Numbered from the stretch's first letter, positions 1 through 5,748 are shown. The stretch: 7,483 nucleotides of DNA from Bacteroidota bacterium (GCA_023488865.1 JAMDDG010000044.1:1-7483); one strand, 5' to 3'. Made by a program: numbers and translations. The notes: generated from the letters alone by a model not told the origin.

Positions 1-280
1 TTCCTGTAACACGCGCCAAAGCTGAACGAGTAAGGATACCTTCGAAATAATGAAGTAGCGCCTGGGTATTTAATTCAAATTCGAGTTCATATTCTCCCTG
101 CAACGCTTCAGGTATTTCGTCTCCGTCAGCCCGCATCGCTCCTAGGTGCCACTCCAGCGATTCGGTATAAGCTTTTTTCACCCCCTCTAATGTTTTATGG
201 GTGGCGGCCAAACCAGGTACTTTATCGCAGCAGGCGCCATAATTATCTAACCAGCTTATTTGTACTATAATTTTTTCCAT
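1..280 (-). CDS. hicB: HicB-family antitoxin (3' end cut by window edge)
   Basis: This is the antitoxin of a type II HicAB module: HicB proteins bind and neutralise the HicA mRNA interferase and usually repress their own promoter. I translated it from ATG at 280; 93 codons are open to the window edge. The N-terminal part (about residues 1-70) has the look of the HicB partial RNase H-like fold: a short beta strand, then a loop with DNYGACCDKVPGLAATHKT, then a helix (EGVKKAYTESLEWHL). From about residue 72 the sequence (TQALLHYFEGILTRSALARV, then TG) resembles the start of the C-terminal DNA-binding region of Bacteroidota HicB proteins, which would continue outside the window. It lies 26 bases downstream of hicA on the same strand, so the two are almost certainly co-transcribed. 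No start alternative was needed; there is no clear Shine-Dalgarno sequence, as is usual in this phylum. Confidence 0.85.
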   Translation of the reverse strand, partial: MEKIIVQISWLDNYGACCDKVPGLAATHKTLEGVKKAYTESLEWHLGAMRADGDEIPEALQGEYELEFELNTQALLHYFEGILTRSALARVTG

Positions 281-306
281 GTCCCGAATTCTTAACAGGA
301 AAGGCG

Positions 307-501
307 CTATCGCCAACCCGCTTGTTTGAATATATTGTTTAAAATAAATTGCTCCAACGTTTCGCTGGGTTTACCATTTATCGTCACTTTTCCTTTTTTT
401 GTAACGTGTTTGAATTGACGATGGCTTCCTTTTTGATCGCTTAAATACCAGCCATCATCCCGAAGCATTTTAAGAACCTCATTAACCTTAAGTTTTTTCA
501 T
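307..501 (-). CDS. hicA: HicA-family mRNA interferase toxin
   Basis: A 64-residue protein of the HicA family, small double-stranded-RNA-binding-like ribonucleases that cleave mRNA and arrest growth unless bound by HicB. The diagnostic features are visible: an N-terminal helix (KVNEVLKMLRDDGW), the G25-S26-H27 motif followed by RQFKH, where H27 is the expected catalytic histidine, and a strand with KKGKVTINGKPSETL leading into a C-terminal helix ending in KQAGW. The length is normal for the family (roughly 60-80). The ATG at 501 is the only sensible start. The gene is first in a hicA-hicB operon and is preceded by a TATCTTTG promoter element inside a perfect palindrome, so HicB autorepression is likely. 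The reading frame is intact and the catalytic histidine is present, so the toxin is probably functional. Confidence 0.95.
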   Translation of the reverse strand: MKKLKVNEVLKMLRDDGWYLSDQKGSHRQFKHVTKKGKVTINGKPSETLEQFILNNIFKQAGWR

Positions 502-809
502 TAATGCTAGGTTGATATTGCAAAGATAGTATATTTACTATCTTTAATAAAGCTTTGCCTAAATATTATGAAATTATTTTTTGGAATTATGCTTATCGAA
601 TGCTTGAATGGTCCGCGTTTATCTGGCATAGCTAATGAACAAAGAATCAGGTTTTACTTTAGAAATTATGGGTTATCTCCATTCTATAAAATATTTGGGC
701 AAAACTATTTTTTAATCATTATCAAAATACTCAAACAGACAATGATTTCACAAACAAACATTGTCACGGCATTAATATAGAATGACCTCATAATGTTCAT
801 TCCATGTTA
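502..809. other. AT-rich intergenic stretch between hicA and the J-protein unit
   Basis: Apart from the hicAB promoter and operator at 521-545, I see no gene here. A 70-codon open frame on the plus strand (568-780) has low-complexity, Phe/Ile-rich sequence, no recognisable motif and no matching promoter, and I do not call it. An inverted repeat, GACAATG (738-744) and CATTGTC (759-765) with a 14-base loop, lies just beyond the end of the minus-strand gene at 810. A second, weaker one pairs GAATGA (780-785) with TCATTC (797-802). Either could help end that transcript, but neither is followed by a convincing T run. Confidence 0.5.
521..545 (-). promoter_or_regulatory. hicAB promoter overlapping a palindromic operator
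   Basis: On the minus strand, TATCTTTG (528 to 521) matches the Bacteroidota -7 consensus TAnnTTTG and lies 19 bases before the hicA start codon, implying a very short leader. Only a weak TTTA stands near the -33 position. The -7 element is embedded in a perfect inverted repeat, AAAGATAGTA (522-531), a 4-base spacer, and TACTATCTTT (536-545). A repressor bound here would block the promoter. HicB or the HicAB complex is the obvious candidate; that is inference from how such modules are regulated. Confidence 0.75.
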
Positions 810-1244
810 TTATTCGTGTTTTTCTCGTGCTGTATTCCAAATTTCAAAGTCTAACAATAATAAATCCAATGAATCTTTCTTTAGTCCATAATATTTTGAT
901 AATCTATCCAGTGTCAATCTAATTGTTTCTTTTGGCTTAGGTATATTTTCAAATGCTGAGGTATCTTTGTATTCCCAATCTTCTGTAAGGAGAGTATAAT
1001 CACTCGGTTGATTAATGCGTAAATATTCTATTGCAATTCCTTTTACAACCGATTCATTTATGTGATATTTCACAGACAATAAACCAATTATCCTATTGTA
1101 ATCTCTCCAAATAAAATCTTCAAAATACGTGTCCTTTCTATTTGTATTTTTTATTGGCTCCTTTATTTTTTTATTATCTGAGCAGAAATATATTGCACCC
1201 AATATGATTGCTAATCCGATCAGCCATGATAAAATATTCTTCAT
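810..1244 (-). CDS. Small membrane-anchored protein of unknown function
   Basis: A 144-residue protein that I do not recognise. Residues about 4-21 (LSWLIGLAIILGAIYFC) form one hydrophobic segment, followed directly by a lysine-rich stretch (DNKKIKEPIKNTNRK). It is therefore either a signal-anchor protein or a poorly cleaved secreted one. C21 is not preceded by a proper lipobox, so a lipoprotein is unlikely. The remainder (about 45-144) is rich in charged residues and leucine and probably mostly helical, with two helical blocks separated by a loop around EDWEYKDTSAFENIPKPKE. The gene starts at ATG 1244, 30 bases after the stop of the upstream J-domain gene on the same strand, so the two probably form one transcript. 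An obvious idea is that it works with the J-domain protein at the membrane; nothing in the sequence proves this. Confidence 0.75.
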   Translation of the reverse strand: MKNILSWLIGLAIILGAIYFCSDNKKIKEPIKNTNRKDTYFEDFIWRDYNRIIGLLSVKYHINESVVKGIAIEYLRINQPSDYTLLTEDWEYKDTSAFENIPKPKETIRLTLDRLSKYYGLKKDSLDLLLLDFEIWNTAREKHE

Positions 1245-1274
1245 AGGATTTTAAATTTAGTTTGGTCAAATGGA

Positions 1275-2189
1275 TTAAAATTCACTTTCAGTAATACTAT
1301 ATGTCTGCATATTACCATTTTGGACTTTATAGAGAGTCATGGTTATATTATTGTATTCTGTGCCATCCATTGTTTTCTTTTCTTCAAGTTGAAAATACTC
1401 AGAGCGAAGTAAAGATCCGGTACTAAGATCCCTATAACGTATATCATAACACCCTTGAGCAATTCTATTTAAAGTAAATTTTTCAAATGCCGGAATATAA
1501 AACTCTCTCACTGGGTGAGAATTGTTATTGTCATAATAAACTAATTTAGCATGCACATCAGAATCATTCATACTATTGTCAATAGTCACTTTTGAATACC
1601 CTTTGGTATTTCCAATTTTTTGACCAGTTAAATAACCTGCTTTTGTTGGCCAATATCGACCATAAGGGTCTCTATTTGGTCTGATGTATGAATATCTTGG
1701 TGTTTCTATTTGCGGAGTAGGATTAACTTTCTTATAAGGATGAGTTTCTATCTGTTTATTATTAGAATTGCTATCAAATAATGCGAATAACAATGCGAAT
1801 AACATCAAATAAAATATTCCATATTTTAAAAGATGAACTAAAACAGTAAAAGGAAGTTTTTTGAAATCAATTTTTTGAGGAATTTTTGTTTTTTTAACTT
1901 TTTGCTGCGGCTGTTTTTCATAAGGTTTTTTAAATATTATTTCGGGTTCAAAAATTTCTTGAACTTCTTGTGACTTTATCCATTCATCGTGTAATTTTCT
2001 TTTGTTCTCATTGGATAAAACCTCGTATGAATGATTTATGATTGCCATAATTCGAACTGATTCTGTATTATTAGGGTTTTTATCCGGATGGTATTTCTGT
2101 GACAAGGATCGATATGCTGCCTGAATAACCTCTATAGGGGCATTCCTAGCCACCTTTAAATTGTCATAATGAGTTCGAAATTTTTTCAC
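1275..2189 (-). CDS. Membrane-anchored J-domain (DnaJ-like) protein
   Basis: A 304-residue protein whose first 70 residues form a J domain: helix II (APIEVIQAAYRSLSQKYH), the invariant HPD tripeptide at 34-36, and helix III (VRIMAIINHSYEVLSNENKR). J domains stimulate the ATPase of Hsp70/DnaK. There is no Gly/Phe region or zinc finger, so this is a class III specialised J protein. A Lys-rich linker (about 87-111) precedes one transmembrane segment at about 114-138. The positive charges before it suggest the J domain faces the cytoplasm and the rest the periplasm. After a Pro-rich spacer comes a C-terminal domain (about 172-304) with conserved-looking stretches: KGYSKVTIDNSMNDSDVHAK, CYDIRYRDLSTGSLLRSE and YKVQNGNMQTYSI. 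I recall similar tails in other unnamed J-domain proteins but know no function. The start codon is GTG (2189). No in-frame ATG lies upstream before a TAA, and the next internal ATG would destroy the J domain. It is probably co-transcribed with the gene at 810-1244. Confidence 0.88.
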   Translation of the reverse strand: MKKFRTHYDNLKVARNAPIEVIQAAYRSLSQKYHPDKNPNNTESVRIMAIINHSYEVLSNENKRKLHDEWIKSQEVQEIFEPEIIFKKPYEKQPQQKVKKTKIPQKIDFKKLPFTVLVHLLKYGIFYLMLFALLFALFDSNSNNKQIETHPYKKVNPTPQIETPRYSYIRPNRDPYGRYWPTKAGYLTGQKIGNTKGYSKVTIDNSMNDSDVHAKLVYYDNNNSHPVREFYIPAFEKFTLNRIAQGCYDIRYRDLSTGSLLRSEYFQLEEKKTMDGTEYNNITMTLYKVQNGNMQTYSITESEF

Positions 2190-2520
2190 GATTAAATAGA
2201 TTAGGCGCGGAGTTTCTTGATTTTAAATTATAGTCGATTTAGTTTTGTTCAAACAGATTAATGCATGATCAATTTCTGTCTTACAGAATAGTTTAAGAGT
2301 ACACTCCGGTTTTTTGGTTGTGCAACTTTTTTCAGTCGTGTTCATTCAGTGCAGCCAAATTAGTTAGAATCTGAAGAATTCAATATATAAAAAAGACGCG
2401 ACCCCTCTTTCTTATTTGTAAAGTTGAAGTAATTCCAAAGACTTAACTTCGCTGCTTAGATTAGAACACAGTCTGATATACAATAATAAGTAATTTACAG
2501 AAATATTATACTATGATAAT
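2190..2520. other. AT-rich non-coding stretch upstream of the J-protein gene
   Basis: No gene or RNA was recognised in these roughly 330 bases. The J-protein promoter should lie in it. On the minus strand I see TCTGTTTG near 2250, one mismatch from the TAnnTTTG consensus, but would not call it. A small hairpin, TTCTGT (2274-2279) and ACAGAA (2283-2288) with a 3-base loop, is present. The base composition is clearly more AT-rich than the sequence beyond the tRNA. Confidence 0.45.
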
Positions 2521-2521
2521 T

Positions 2522-2565
2522 AAAAAAAGAGTTACAACCGTTGTTTCTAACGCTGTAACTCTTTT
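2522..2565 (-). terminator. Strong intrinsic terminator after tRNA-Thr (possibly bidirectional)
   Basis: A perfect 12-bp stem pairs AAAAGAGTTACA (2525-2536) with TGTAACTCTTTT (2554-2565). Its 17-base loop contains an inner CGTT/AACG pairing. Read on the minus strand, the stem ends in a run of seven T (2528 to 2522), which gives a good Rho-independent terminator 22 bases past the tRNA 3' end. In the plus direction it ends in TTTT only, so it would be weaker for transcripts entering from the left. Confidence 0.85.
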
Positions 2566-2587
2566 ACTGGCAATTGTTTGAACTCGG

Positions 2588-2660
2588 AGCCACTCATGGG
2601 ACTCGAACCCACGACCTGCTCATTACGAATGAGCTGCTCTACCAACTGAGCTAAAGTGGC
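2588..2660 (-). tRNA. tRNA-Thr(CGT)
   Basis: The minus strand folds into a complete cloverleaf of 73 bases without CCA. Acceptor GCCACTT pairs with GAGTGGC (one T-G wobble); D stem GCTC/GAGC; anticodon stem GCTCA/TGAGC around loop TTCGTAA; T arm GTGGG/CCCAT with loop TTCGAGT. The anticodon CGT reads ACG, so it is a threonine tRNA. The discriminator base is T and the 3' CCA is not encoded (TCC G follows). The gene lies 49 bases downstream of tdh on the same strand, with its own promoter-like element in the gap and a strong terminator behind it. Confidence 0.96.
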
Positions 2661-2670
2661 CAATGAACCG

Positions 2671-2678
2671 CAAAAATA
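2671..2678 (-). promoter_or_regulatory. Promoter -7 element of the tRNA-Thr gene
   Basis: The minus strand carries TATTTTTG, a perfect match to TAnnTTTG, 10 bases ahead of the mature tRNA 5' end. No clear TTTG -33 element is visible upstream, so the call rests on the -7 match and its placement. It suggests the tRNA is transcribed independently of tdh, although read-through from tdh is possible because I see no terminator between them. Confidence 0.6.
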
Positions 2679-2709
2679 GAAAAATGTTTGAGACCGGAAG
2701 GGGTAAAAG

Positions 2710-3741
2710 TTAATTTTCCCAGTCTAAAATAATTTTTCCGCAATTTCCCTCTTCCATTATTTCAAAAGCCTTCTGAAATTCGGTGTAATGGAAACGGTGG
2801 GTGATTACCGGGGCGATGTTCAATCCCGATAACAGCATCTTCTCCATTTTGTACCAGGTTTCGTACATTTCGCGGCCGTAAATGCCTTTCAGGGTAAGTC
2901 CTTTGAAGATAACCTTATCCCATTCTATTTGTGTGGTATCGGGCAAGATGCCCAACAACGAAATTTTTCCTCCGTTGTACATCGACTTGATCATGCTGTC
3001 AAACGCAACCGGTGAGCCGGAAACTTCCAAGCCGATATCGAAGCCGGCAACCATGCCAACCTGCTTCATGGCCGCTGAAATATCCTCTTTCATCGGATCA
3101 ATCACCAACGTTGCCCCCATCTTACGGGCCAGTTCTCTCCGGTATTCGCTTACTTCCGATCCAACCACATTGCGGGCGCCTACAAACTTGCAGATGGCAA
3201 TGGCCATACATCCGATAGGTCCGCCAGCCCCGGTGACCAATACGTCCTCGCCAATCAAAGGGAAGGAGAGGGCCGTATGGGTGGCATTTCCCAGCGGGTC
3301 CATAATTGAAACCAGCTCGTCCGGAATCCGGGAGTCAATATGCAAAACATTTTCAGCCGGTACGGCTACATATTCGGCAAAGCCACCGTCGCGGTTGACG
3401 CCAATGCCAATGGTGTGGTCGCAGATGTGTTTTCGTCCCCTTCGGCAATTGCGGCAGAAACCGCAGGCAATATGACCTTCCACAGTAACCCGTTCACCTA
3501 TACTTACCTTGGTGACCTCATTTCCAATCTTTACAACTTTACCCACATACTCATGGCCTATGGTCATGGGCGTCTTAATGGTTTTTTGCGCCCAGGCATC
3601 CCATTTGTAGATGTGCAGGTCAGTTCCGCAAATAGCAGATTTACTGATTTTTATCAACACTTCATTGACGCCTGGTTCCGGAATCGGAACCTCTTCCATC
3701 CACAACCCCTTCTGAGGAAGGCTTTTTCTGATTGCTTTCAT
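2710..3741 (-). CDS. tdh: L-threonine 3-dehydrogenase
   Basis: A 343-residue zinc-dependent medium-chain dehydrogenase that oxidises L-threonine with NAD+ to 2-amino-3-ketobutyrate in the cytoplasm. It matches E. coli Tdh (341 aa) from end to end. Catalytic-zinc ligands are C38 (in AICGTD) and H63-E64 (IGHEYVG). The structural zinc lobe has C93, C96, C99 and C107. MDPLGNATHTALSF (147-160) and IYGREMYETWYKM are near-identical Tdh signatures that separate it from sorbitol or alcohol dehydrogenases. The Rossmann loop reads TGAGGPIG (170-177), one glycine more than the usual GAGPIG, and the second strand ends in an acidic residue (SEVSEYR), consistent with NAD. The usual partner kbl (2-amino-3-ketobutyrate CoA ligase) is not adjacent: upstream is a divergent intergenic region and downstream the tRNA-Thr gene. 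The start ATG at 3741 matches the family N-terminus. No TAnnTTTG promoter is visible, but a long inverted repeat lies upstream. Confidence 0.96.
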   Translation of the reverse strand: MKAIRKSLPQKGLWMEEVPIPEPGVNEVLIKISKSAICGTDLHIYKWDAWAQKTIKTPMTIGHEYVGKVVKIGNEVTKVSIGERVTVEGHIACGFCRNCRRGRKHICDHTIGIGVNRDGGFAEYVAVPAENVLHIDSRIPDELVSIMDPLGNATHTALSFPLIGEDVLVTGAGGPIGCMAIAICKFVGARNVVGSEVSEYRRELARKMGATLVIDPMKEDISAAMKQVGMVAGFDIGLEVSGSPVAFDSMIKSMYNGGKISLLGILPDTTQIEWDKVIFKGLTLKGIYGREMYETWYKMEKMLLSGLNIAPVITHRFHYTEFQKAFEIMEEGNCGKIILDWEN

Positions 3742-3774
3742 CTGTTTATAATTTGTTTTTTAATTGCCAGATGG

Positions 3775-3825
3775 AATACCCATGTAATCATTTTCGGTTG
3801 GTGTGAATATTTTCTCATGGGTATT
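3775..3825. repeat. Inverted repeat upstream of tdh (candidate operator)
   Basis: AATACCCATG (3775-3784) and CATGGGTATT (3816-3825) are perfect 10-bp inverted copies separated by 31 bases, 34 to 84 bases before the tdh start codon. The arms are too far apart and lack a T run, so this is not an intrinsic terminator. Centre-to-centre spacing of 41 bp is close to four helical turns, which would suit two dimers or a looped repressor. A regulatory role is inference. Confidence 0.5.
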
Positions 3826-3861
3826 TCATATATTATGTTTTAAAAAAACTTTAATCAATTC

Positions 3862-3889
3862 GCTATTAGCCTTTAGCTGTTGGCTTTTA
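3862..3889. repeat. Tandem heptamer array 1 (GCTnTTA-like, 4 units)
   Basis: Four consecutive 7-base units: GCTATTA, GCCTTTA, GCTGTTG, GCTTTTA. They share a GCYnTTR pattern and stay in phase without interruption. This is a degenerate short tandem repeat, not coding sequence. Confidence 0.75.
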
Positions 3890-3908
3890 GCACTGGAACC
3901 GACAATCC

Positions 3909-3936
3909 AAAATCGAAAATTGAAAATCGAAAATTT
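3909..3936. repeat. Tandem heptamer array 2 (AAAATYG, 4 units)
   Basis: Four consecutive 7-base units: AAAATCG, AAAATTG, AAAATCG, AAAATTT. It begins 19 bases after array 1 ends and has the same period but an unrelated unit. The units alternate C and T at the sixth base. Confidence 0.8.
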
Positions 3937-4051
3937 TATCCTGGTAATAATATTTTTCGATTGGAATGCATCCGGATACAAAGTAACTAATTTCTGTCGC
4001 TCCAATTCCTAATAAATATCACCCTTTCAATCATTTTATCCTACCGGGAAT

Positions 4052-4067
4052 GCTGTCGATTGACAGC
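4052..4067. repeat. Short perfect hairpin in the symporter upstream region
   Basis: GCTGTC (4052-4057) and GACAGC (4062-4067) pair around a GATT loop; a run of five T begins five bases later (4072-4076). It resembles a weak terminator, but no plus-strand gene precedes it. It may be a protein-binding site or part of the symporter leader. Confidence 0.35.
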
Positions 4068-4184
4068 CTGGTTTTTCAAAACTCCCGAAGTTGATTACTT
4101 TTATCAAAATATTTCAAGTAAATGAATTGCTATAAATCAAACCTTCTCCGGATGCTTTTACCGGGACAACATACAATCCCTTTC

Positions 4185-4232
4185 TCATTTTCGCATTTTC
4201 GCATTTTCAAACTTTCAGATTTTCAAATTTAT
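4185..4232. repeat. Tandem octamer array 3 (nnATTTTC) abutting the symporter start codon
   Basis: Consecutive 8-base units: TCATTTTC, GCATTTTC, GCATTTTC, AAACTTTC, AGATTTTC, then a degenerate AAATTTAT whose last two bases are the AT of the start codon (ATG 4231-4233). The array occupies the whole ribosome-binding and leader region of the symporter gene, so unit gain or loss would alter the sequence just ahead of translation start. Confidence 0.75.
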
Positions 4233-5604
4233 GCTCAAATACCTCATCCTCCTCTTCTACGCGCTCCTGATGATCGGCATCGGCATTCATTCTTCCCGCA
4301 GGATCCGGACTTCAGGCGATTATCTGGTAGCCGGGAACAGGGGAAATATCTGGCAGATAACAGGTTCATTGCTCGCCACTATCCTGGGCAGTTCAGCAAT
4401 TCTGGGCAGTTGTGATCTGGCCTTCACGCAGGGATGGGCTGCCGCCTGGCTGCTTTTATCTGCGTCGATCGGACTTTTGCTATTGGTTTTTGTGGCTCCG
4501 CTGGTCAAGCGCAATGGAAAATATACTTTGCCGCAATTGATTGGAGATCAATATGGGAAAGAGGCTAAAATTATTGCCTCTTTTATTATCCCGATAGCCT
4601 GGATTGGTGTGATTGCGGCTCAAATTATCGGTGGCGCCAAAGTGATGAATAGTTTTTTCGGGTTAACCTACGAAGGATCAGTTTGGGGGATCGGTCTTTT
4701 GTTCATATTTTATACTGTAATTGGCGGTCAGGTTTCGGTCATTAAAACAGATCTTTACCAGTCGTTTATCATCATACTTGGAGTGTTAGCCATTGCCGTC
4801 TATCTTTTATTCTGGGTTCCTGTTAAACCGGTAGAAATAACTGTGATGAAATTTCCTTTCAACAATGGATTTCGCCCCATGGATCTTTTCGTTTTATTTT
4901 TAACCTACTCGGCCACTTTTTTGGTGGGACCGGACATTTATACTCGTTTATTCTGTGCCAATAGCGAGCAGGTGGCCAGAAAAAGCGTACTGCTCACTGC
5001 CCTGATCCTTATTCCTTTTGCGTTCATGATCACTTATCTCGGTGTGTTTTCAGCCCATCAGTTTCCCAATTTCGACTTCAAACAGGGTTCCTCGCTGATT
5101 TCCGTAATGAACTATATTTTGCCGGAGTGGGGGATAGGCCTGCTGGTTGCAGCGATCCTGTCGGCTGTCATGTCGTCAGCTTCCACTACCCTGTTGACTT
5201 CCTCGGTCATCGTGGCCAATACCATCAACAAAGATCTTGATTCACCGGTTTCGTTGCGGCAAACCAAGCTGATCCTGATATTTATCGGACTTACAAGCAT
5301 TTTATTGTCACTAAAAGTAACATCCATTGTTCAGTCGTTGCTTATCGCCCTCACTTTTTTCTCCGGGGCGTTTATCGTACCGGTATTGGCAGGATTGCTG
5401 GGTTTCAGAAACAACCGTCTTCATAGTAATCTGGCTATTGTTTTGGGTGGTTTGGTAGCCTTAGCAGGAAAGATAACCGGGATGTATGGCAACAACCTGA
5501 CAGGTAATATTCTTATTTTGGGCGCTTTTTTATTAAACGGACTGTTGCTTTTCCCGGGTGGAAAGTGGATAAAAACATCAAAGATTTCTACACGGACATC
5601 CTAA
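4231..5604 (+). CDS. Sodium:solute symporter family (SSS) transporter
   Basis: A 457-residue inner-membrane protein of the sodium:solute symporter family (LeuT-fold, Na+-coupled uptake). The hydrophobic segments are spread over the whole length, as expected for 11-13 helices, with TM1 at about residues 2-19. Family landmarks are visible: SGDYLVAGNR (28-37) after TM1, IGGQVSVIKTDLYQ (164-177, the GG-x-x-x-V-x-x-TD-x-x-Q signature), and SAVMSSASTTLLTSS (311-325), whose serines and threonines correspond to the conserved helix expected to contribute to the Na2 site. The length is at the short end for the family. The substrate cannot be told from the sequence; relatives carry sugars, amino acids, carboxylates and others. 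The first in-frame ATG (4231) starts TM1 directly. It stands alone between a divergent tdh and YebC, and a tandem octamer array fills its ribosome-binding region. Confidence 0.92.
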   Translation: MLKYLILLFYALLMIGIGIHSSRRIRTSGDYLVAGNRGNIWQITGSLLATILGSSAILGSCDLAFTQGWAAAWLLLSASIGLLLLVFVAPLVKRNGKYTLPQLIGDQYGKEAKIIASFIIPIAWIGVIAAQIIGGAKVMNSFFGLTYEGSVWGIGLLFIFYTVIGGQVSVIKTDLYQSFIIILGVLAIAVYLLFWVPVKPVEITVMKFPFNNGFRPMDLFVLFLTYSATFLVGPDIYTRLFCANSEQVARKSVLLTALILIPFAFMITYLGVFSAHQFPNFDFKQGSSLISVMNYILPEWGIGLLVAAILSAVMSSASTTLLTSSVIVANTINKDLDSPVSLRQTKLILIFIGLTSILLSLKVTSIVQSLLIALTFFSGAFIVPVLAGLLGFRNNRLHSNLAIVLGGLVALAGKITGMYGNNLTGNILILGAFLLNGLLLFPGGKWIKTSKISTRTS

Positions 5605-5657
5605 ATTACACATAACTTCCTGGTATTGAACAGATCAAATCTGTGTCTGAACAATAA

Positions 5658-5704
5658 TCCGGTACTTTTTAAACATTCACTACCGGAGCTGTCTGTTTTT
5701 GTCA
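5658..5704 (+). terminator. Possible terminator after the symporter gene
   Basis: TCCGGTA (5658-5664) and TACCGGA (5681-5687) form a perfect 7-bp stem with a 16-base loop, 53 bases past the symporter stop. A T5 run follows only after seven more bases (from 5696), so as an intrinsic terminator it is imperfect. It sits just upstream of the YebC promoter. Confidence 0.4.
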
Positions 5705-5712
5705 AAATCCAT

Positions 5713-5720
5713 TAAATTTG
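5713..5720 (+). promoter_or_regulatory. Promoter -7 element of the YebC gene
   Basis: TAAATTTG is a perfect match to TAnnTTTG, 28 bases before the ATG at 5749. A TTTG at 5698-5701 is only 11 bases upstream, which is too close for the usual -33 spacing, so the -33 element is not identified with confidence. Confidence 0.65.
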
Positions 5721-5748
5721 CAAACCGAAATCAAAATTGTTTTAAACT

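Larger units (their letters stand above)
3742..4230. other. Repeat-rich divergent intergenic region between tdh and the symporter gene
   Basis: No gene is supported here; the plus-strand open frames are short, low in complexity and overlap repeats. The region holds an inverted repeat near tdh, two heptamer arrays, one octamer array and a 6-bp hairpin, each listed separately. A 10-base direct repeat, ATTTTATCCT, occurs at 3933-3942 and again at 4033-4042. Promoters for both divergent genes should be here. The best plus-strand candidate, TACTTTTA around 4097, is one mismatch from TAnnTTTG and too weak to call. Confidence 0.6.

Noticed and set aside
568..780. 70-codon plus-strand open frame
   Set aside because: Phe/Ile/Asn-rich translation with no motif, no promoter element, and AT-rich DNA in which such frames arise by chance; it ends within the inverted repeats downstream of the J-protein unit.
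2274..2288. Small hairpin TTCTGT-CTT-ACAGAA as a terminator or operator
   Set aside because: Only six base pairs of low GC content, a three-base loop and no T run; easily due to chance in AT-rich DNA.
1..2660. Attachment-site direct repeat of the tRNA-Thr 3' end
   Set aside because: I looked for a second copy of the tRNA 3' half in the left part of the window and found none.
2882..3843. Plus-strand open frames within and beyond tdh
   Set aside because: They lie antisense to a clearly recognised full-length Tdh; their translations have no family features and are explained by codon bias of the real gene.
3862..4232. CRISPR array
   Set aside because: The repeat units are 7-8 bases, degenerate and without spacers.
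3803..4415. Short plus-strand open frames across the repeat-rich intergenic region
   Set aside because: They translate the tandem repeats (for example NRKLKIEN and FSFSHFRIFKLSDFQ) and one overlaps the start of the symporter out of frame.
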